From the NCBI RefSeq assembly GCF_030052815.1, contig NC_079505.1:10641131-10705130 (forward strand): 64,000 nt of DNA. Reading direction: 5' to 3'. Made by a program: the position numbers and the translations under genes. This document shows, piece by piece, positions 58,805-64,000 of this stretch. Source of the DNA: Hevea brasiliensis (Eukaryota > Streptophyta > Magnoliopsida > Malpighiales > Euphorbiaceae). Below the pieces are notes generated by a model. That model worked only from the letters and a program-made list of their open reading frames with translations. It did no database searches and was not told the DNA's origin. Position 1 is the first letter of the stretch; every line of letters begins with the position of its first letter.

Positions 58805-60418
58805 CACTATAAAAAAAAAAAATCAATTTTATAACGAATTATTACAACTAACTGAAATCGGTTATTATAAGCAATCAATTTTACAACTGATTTGTAATTT
58901 AGGTTTTTTTTAGTAAAATGATTAATTATAAAAAAATTTAATAACTAATTCAAGAATCGGTTGTTACTAACAACCGATTTATAATCGGTTGCAAAAAGCA
59001 CTCGATTTATAACTGGTTGCTTAATCGATTGCTAATTGATATTAGAAAAATATTAAATTATTCTTTATTTTATTTGCAATCTATTTATGAATCGGTTGCT
59101 AATAGCAACCAATTTTGCAACTATTTTTTTTGTCCTAAAAAATTGTTGCCCTTTTTTTATTTTTTTTTATTTTTATTTCCAACCAATTTGTAAATCGGTT
59201 CCTATTAACAAATGATTTCTACAACCTATTTTAGTAATTGATTTTGCAATCAATTGAGAATCGGTTGTAAAATTCTCTCTCCTTCCCCCCCCCCCCCCCA
59301 TTCCAAAAAAAAAATAAATAAAAATAAAATCTACCCAATTTTTAAAAGAAATTAGCAATCAACAATTGGTTGTTAAAATCAATTGTTAATTTGCTTATAT
59401 AAATCGTTACTCATTTTCTTTCCACACAACTCATTTTTTGTCTCTTTTTTCCCTTTTCTCTCATTTTTTTCATCTTTTTTTATTATCATATCTTTTCTAA
59501 CATATTTTTTTTATCATTTTTTCTTTCTTATCTATTTTTTCATTATTTTTTTCTTATCTATTTTCTTCTTCACTTTTTTCTTTCTCATATATTTTCTTCT
59601 TCATCATCTTTTTCTTTTTCATCATCTTTTTCTTTCTCATCTATTTTCTTTTTCATCATCTTTTTCTTTCTCATCTATCTTTTTCATCATCTTTTTTTTT
59701 TTCTCATCTTTTTTCTTTTTCATCTTCTTTTTCTTTTTTATTTTTTTATTTAATTTAATTTTCTTTTGCATAGAATAAAATTTTTGTATAAATATATTTT
59801 TTGTTGGTAAATTATTTTTAGTATTAATTTTTAGTAATTTTTTTGTTATATTATATATATATGGTAATTTTTTCAAGTAATTTGTCTTATAAATATATTT
59901 TTATATTTAATTTTTTGTCAATATTTTTATAATAGTTATTATTAGCAATTTTTTATAATATTTTTATATTAATTTTAGTACTAATTTTCATTAATAATTT
60001 ATTATTTTAGTAATTTTTAAAAATTTTATTTATTTGAATTTTTTTATTTTTATTTGAAAATTTAATTTTTTTATAATTTTTTTTAAAATTAGCGATCGAC
60101 GTAATTTTCGACTATTAAATAAGTTATAAATAGTAACCGATTTACAAAATGGTTGCAAAATTATAAAATTAAAGATATCAATTTTTTTGCAACTGATTAT
60201 ATTTTGGTCGCTATTAACAACCGATTTCAGTGGCTAAATTAGTTGCTACTAGCAACTGATAGTTTTTTACCAAAAGTTTTATTTTTTTAAGTTTAATTAA
60301 TTTAGCAACCAATTTTGTTATTTGTTGCTATTTGCAGCTGATTTAATTGTCGGTTGCTATTTGCAACCACGCTCATTGCAATCGATTGAATCGGTTGCTA
60401 ATCTCTTTTTTCTTAGTG
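58805..60418. mobile_element. Non-autonomous CACTA (En/Spm-type) transposon, 1614 bp
   Basis: Left end CACTATAAAAAAAA; right end TTTTTTCTTAGTG, whose complement is CACTAAGAAAAAA. The 3-bp target duplication ATA is at 58802-58804 and 60419-60421. Both ends are packed with subterminal repeats in both directions on the theme ATCGGTTGCTAAT / AACCGATTT (about 58845-59390 and 60085-60405), the kind of array to which a CACTA transposase binds. No transposase gene. Interior 59400-59770 is a CTTTT-rich tract and 59285-59299 a 15-C run. Confidence 0.9.
59400..59770. repeat. Pyrimidine-rich degenerate microsatellite inside the CACTA element
   Basis: Built from TTTTTCTTTCTCATCTATT and TTCATCATC units, for example near 59580-59720. 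Long phenylalanine-, serine- and isoleucine-rich frames here are translations of the repeat and not genes. Confidence 0.85.
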
Positions 60419-60421
60419 ATA

Positions 60422-61237
60422 ATCTTCTAATTCAATCAAAACCAGATTGTACCGATAAGTACCAATGATACGAATCAGAGGCAAAGATAAGAAACTTAGC
60501 AGCAATCAAACAAACAAATTAGAATGTTAATATTCATTGTGAAGAGTGTTGTTAATTGGAACTAGATCGGATCGCTGGATTGAACCAATTTAATAAAAAT
60601 CAAACTAGTGACTAACTCAGTTCAAACTAAAACCCTCATTTTATATAAATCGGAATCAACCTGTGCGAACTGACAAGGCAACCGGTGGTACCAAATGAAT
60701 GTAACTAAAGATGAGGGTGCCAAATGACTTTGTGCAAAGTTTAGAGACCAAAAGATGGCCCATAATTTTAAATTTATAGAATTAAAATGTATTTTTTTAT
60801 ATATATTTGGCATCGATTATGGGTTTGAACTTAATAATTCCAATATCACTAAAGCATAACTCATTAATAAGTCAAGCCAGGGTAAGTTTGGGTGTATGGG
60901 ATCGACTAACCAGGTATTAGATGATCTTGTTCCATGCTGAGTTTTTTCTGACTTATTAGTATTAATAAAATTGTTACTTGCAAAAAAAGAAAGTGAAGAA
61001 ATCTTTAAATTAATTCAATTTTAGATATACAAGAACTAATTGGTATATTTTTAACATATCTTAGGAGTAAATAATAACTAATCCAAAAAGTTGCCTTTAA
61101 GTAAATAATGAATTGAGCAATACAAAAATGGTATAAGTAATTTGAGAAATGGTACAAAATTTATGCCTTTTTTTAATCAAACAATAGAAATGTTATCTTA
61201 TTTTTAATCATTTTTCAAAGTAATTAATATTTTAAAA
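60422..61237. other. Sequence upstream of the PGG exon
   Basis: About 800 bp without an LTR or protein signature. No ankyrin repeats are readable on the plus strand, so the N-terminal exons of the gene are either farther away or lost. The last bases (AAAAATGCAG at 61235-61243) look like a splice acceptor. Confidence 0.45.
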
Positions 61238-61243
61238 ATGCAG

Positions 61244-61828
61244 AATGAAATTTTAGCGTGGATGGAAGACCTTGGCACTGGACCACTGGGGAAAATTGAA
61301 ATGCGAAACAAAGGAGCAGGGACAACAGAAAATATGATACTTAAATTTGAAAAGGTCAAAGACTCTCATTTGGTGGCTACAGCACTTATAGCAACAGTAG
61401 CGTTTGAAGCAATGTTCACCTTACGTGGAGGTTATAGAAGTGATAAAAACGATTTAAAGAAAGGGACTCCTATTTTAAGTGGAAATTCAGCTTTTATAGC
61501 ATTTATGATATCAGACACTATAGCTATGGTTTTATCTACTTCTTGTGTCTTTATCCACTTTATATTGGTGATGTTAGGATATCTGAAAAAATGCTACTGG
61601 TTAATAAGATGTGCCTTTAGCTTCCTCTTCTACGCCATGGTGGCAATGGTGATTACATTTGTGACAGGCGCTTATGCAGTTCTAGCACCTTCCTTTGGAT
61701 ATGGCATTTGTGCCATCGGATTGAGCTTCTTCTACTTCATATTTTATTCGATCATGAGCGTAACATGGAGTTTATTTTTTTGGAGGATGATGATGAAGAA
61801 GAAGTTAATCACTATAAACATCAAATAA
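61244..61828 (+). CDS. PGG-domain C-terminal exon of an ankyrin-repeat membrane protein (partial gene or pseudogene)
   Basis: An open stretch of about 195 codons closes at TAA 61826-61828. The N-terminal 40 residues are a linker. Residues ~43-112 match the PGG domain found at the C-terminus of plant ankyrin-repeat proteins of the ACD6/ITN1 kind: DSHLVATALIATVAFEAMF, then TLRGGY (R in place of the proline that names the domain), then SGNSAFIAFMISDTIAMVLS. About four hydrophobic segments follow (near 45-60, 84-112, 123-150 and 155-182), and the end is basic. An ATG at 61238 exists, but TGCAG just after it suggests an internal exon beginning at 61244. The ankyrin part is not in the window. Known members sit in the plasma membrane or endomembranes in stress and defence; that role here is by family only. 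Confidence 0.75.
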   Translation, partial: NEILAWMEDLGTGPLGKIEMRNKGAGTTENMILKFEKVKDSHLVATALIATVAFEAMFTLRGGYRSDKNDLKKGTPILSGNSAFIAFMISDTIAMVLSTSCVFIHFILVMLGYLKKCYWLIRCAFSFLFYAMVAMVITFVTGAYAVLAPSFGYGICAIGLSFFYFIFYSIMSVTWSLFFWRMMMKKKLITINIK

Positions 61829-62249
61829 AAACTTTGTAAGTAGTTTTCTATATATTATAAAACTTTTAATTCCGTTAATATTTTCATTAATTATTTTAAC
61901 ATTTTATTCACTCTTGAAGCTCCTGGCTGACTGGTGGAAGTTTTTGGTTGGGTTTCTTATTCATTGCCCTCCGTTTGGAGCTTCGACGTATGTCTAAAAG
62001 GTTTACAAAGTGGTGGAAGGAGTAAGTTAACCGACTCATCAAGTGTTATTAGATGCCAAGAAAAAGAGTCACATGCATGCTATTACCTCATGGGATGTAA
62101 ATGGTGTCTCCCTTCATATGGATGTGTTTAATTTAATTTTGACCTTTTACATTTTTACTTTAAAAACATTTAGAAGGAATAAATGTCAATTATTAGGATA
62201 ATTTCTTATGACACTAAAGACACATATACCCATTATTAGCTTAATGGCA
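61829..62249. other. 3' flank of the PGG exon
   Basis: Noncoding as far as can be seen. A 65-codon frame at 61934-62131 has no recognised family. GTAAGTAG at 61836 resembles a splice donor but follows the stop codon. Confidence 0.4.
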
Positions 62250-62343
62250 TATGTGTGGCATGCAATATCTTTTTATTTTAATTCATGTATATATTTACTA
62301 GGATTGGAATTTATATTTACTATAAATAAATAATTGTATAATA
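62250..62343. repeat. AT-rich dispersed repeat, short copy 3
   Basis: Aligns with 49866-49960 over about 90 bp (TGTGGCATGCAATATCTTTT and on), then stops near 62343. It marks this flank as sharing ancestry with the repeat at 49.9 kb and, beyond the window edge, at position 1. Confidence 0.5.
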
Positions 62344-62419
62344 GACAACAATAGATTTTTTGAGCCTGCAGATAGTAACATTGCTCGCATGAATCAGTCT
62401 CACTGAGAAGCAATTAATG

Positions 62420-62589
62420 GTGGAAACCCTGGTCCTATTCCTTTTGATGTTGAAAAGGAAGCATGGCAAACATTATCAGTGGGTAACCAACTTGGTTTAG
62501 TCTTCTCACAACCTGCTAATGTTGTGCTTAATTTCTTGGTCAAGCAAATCAATTCTGATATGTTAGCTTTCGAGGCTTCAAGGTCCTGA
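62420..62589 (+). pseudogene. Short coding relic, possibly LINE-derived
   Basis: About 55 codons from GNPGPIPFDVEKEAWQTLS to FEASRS and a stop. The phrase VEKEAWQTLSVGNQLGLVF resembles the linker between the nucleic-acid-binding region and the endonuclease of plant L1-type LINEs, but the match is weak. Downstream DNA (62590-63160) is T-rich and reads as nothing recognisable. Confidence 0.3.
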
Positions 62590-63160
62590 GGTTTTCTTGC
62601 TTCTAGGTTGTTTGGGAAGAACCTTCAGTCTCATTAAGGAAGGAAGCTTCTCTCTCTTTTGTTTTGGATTTGGACTTTTTTATTATGGCCTATTCTTCTG
62701 ATTCAGCCAGTTCCTTTTAATCGCGTTATTTGTCTTGTTTGAGAAGGTTCTTATTCATTGTTGCTTTCTTGGAGTTTTCTTGAAGTTTTGAGCTAGAGGG
62801 ATTCTGTGCTTTGGTCTTCCTCTCCTTTCTTGTTTTCTCTTTGTTGCCTTGAAGCTCCAAGTGTGTTGGGCATTTGGTTCTATGAGGATTTGTCCTTTGC
62901 TTCTCTATTTCTTTCAAATTTTTGTGGGAGCTAGCTGTTGTTTTTGGTTTGGGTATTGTAGCTACTGCATGTTCTTGTTTTGCAGAGTTTGTTGCAGATT
63001 CTGTTGCTCCTGGTTGGATTAGATGTTTCGCTCCTTAGATGCAGCATATTTTTGCTCTATTGTTTTGACCTGACCCTTTGTATTTGGCCCCCTATTTTGC
63101 TGTGTTTTTTGGTCTTTTTTTTCCTACTTTTTTGGTCTTTGTTTTGCTCTCGGTCTGGGT

Positions 63161-64000
63161 GCTACACAATTAGTTTCTCAAATTGAACAAGTGGAAAGAG
63201 GTGAAGTCAAACAAACATCATTTAAAGAGGGCGATGCACCTAAGGTACAACTTAAACAACTTTCTTCTTAACTCAAGTATGCATTTCTTGGTCCTAATGA
63301 AATATATCAAGTTATTGTTAATGCAAATTTGAGTGATTTAGAGGTTAAAAAATTGTTGAGGATTTTGAGACAATATAGGAAAGTATTAGGATATACAATT
63401 GATGATATCAAAGGAATTAGCCTTGATTTTTACATGCATAGGATTGTTCTAAAAGACAACTGCAAACCATCCATTGAACATCAAAGGAGGTTAAATCCAA
63501 ACATAAAGAATGTGGTTAAAAAGGAAATCCTAAAGTTACTTGATGCGGGTATTATATACCCCATTTCTGATAGCACATGGATTAGTTTTGTGCATGTTGT
63601 CCCAAAGAAAGTTGGAACTACAGTGGTTAAAAATGAGAACAAGGAATTGATTCCCACTAGAACAATCTCTAGTTGGAGAATGTGCATAAACTACAGAAAA
63701 TTAAATAACACCACAAGAAAATATCATTTTTCACTCCCTTTTATAGACCAAATGTTAAAGAGACTTGTTAGAAATTCATATTTTTGTTACTTGGATGGAT
63801 ATTTAGAATTTTTCCAAATTCCTATCCATCCAAATGATTAAGAAAAAAACAACTTTCACATGCCCATATGAAACTTTTGCTTACAAAAGAATGTCATTTG
63901 GTTTGTGCAATGCACCAGCCACCTTCCAAACATGTATGATGGCAATTTTTTTTTTTTTTATAAAGGGCATAATAAAAGTTTTTATGGATGACTTTTATGT
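63161..64000 (+). pseudogene. Athila-type protease-RT linker and RT fragment, runs off the window
   Basis: A plus-strand homologue of the Athila RT at 10.5-11.4 kb. The linker (ATQLVSQIEQVERGE) carries a TAA near 63267. RT follows: YTIDDIKGISLDFYMHRIV, EHQRRLNPNIKNVVKKEI, WRMCINYRKLN and YCYLDGY-like CYLDGYLEFF. A stop comes at 63839-63841, a frameshift follows, then FGLCNAPATFQTCM and, after a run of T, VFMDD at the very end. The left edge near 63161 is abrupt with no LTR, so this is a truncated fragment of a second element. Confidence 0.88.

Noticed and set aside
59383..59778. 131-codon plus-strand frame rich in phenylalanine and isoleucine
   Set aside because: It is the translation of a CTTTT/TCATC microsatellite inside the CACTA element; no family likeness.
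58845..60405. Regularly recurring ATCGGTTGC-type repeats, superficially CRISPR-like
   Set aside because: Spacing and orientation are irregular, and the repeats lie between CACTA ends; they are subterminal repeats of a plant transposon.
62722..63186. Short frames in T-rich DNA upstream of the second Athila fragment
   Set aside because: Low-complexity leucine/phenylalanine-rich or lysine-rich translations with no conserved motif.

Overview
The window is repeat-dense DNA from a plant nuclear genome, almost certainly a eudicot. It is AT-rich and dominated by nested plant LTR retrotransposons of the Ty3/Gypsy superfamily (one Athila-type, one chromovirus with a chromodomain, plus a related third set). 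It also holds TRIM-like miniature LTR elements and a CACTA transposon. The LTR style recalls Euphorbiaceae (rubber tree/cassava relatives), but that is an impression and was not tested. Only one host gene piece is recognisable: the C-terminal PGG exon of an ankyrin-repeat membrane protein at 61.2-61.8 kb.

Layout. 1-573: AT-rich dispersed repeat, seen again at 49.9-50.3 kb and in part at 62.2 kb. 619-15205: a long minus-strand Athila-type element (3' LTR, ATHILA ORF-1-like extra ORF split by a 915-bp solo LTR, integrase, RNase H, RT, protease, gag, tRNA-Asp primer site, truncated 5' LTR). 15206-26330: a plus-strand Tekay/Del-like chromovirus (family A) inserted in the Athila 5' LTR. It has 3.2-kb LTRs, all pol domains, a chromodomain, many point and frameshift lesions, and a probable 75-bp intron in the integrase. 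26350-45830: remains of a family B element, opened by a family A solo LTR (27952-31252), a family C solo LTR (33181-36650), inverted family B LTR pieces and a 5.5-kb minus-strand element (39666-45209). That last element has a 3920-bp LTR at one end and an unrelated 151-bp TRIM-like LTR at the other, yet is bounded by a perfect 5-bp target duplication. 46197-49332: family A solo LTR. 49399-49842: truncated TRIM. 50312-50577: long imperfect hairpin. 51272-58667: a family C solo LTR containing another family C solo LTR. 58805-60418: non-autonomous CACTA element with a 3-bp target duplication. 61244-61828: PGG-domain exon. 63161-64000: a second, plus-strand Athila-like RT fragment running off the window.

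No retroelement here looks able to make its own proteins; every gag or pol frame carries stops or shifts. The main interest is structural: the two-LTR-type chimera, exact nesting boundaries supported by target duplications, and palindromic or stem-loop motifs kept across otherwise diverged LTR families.
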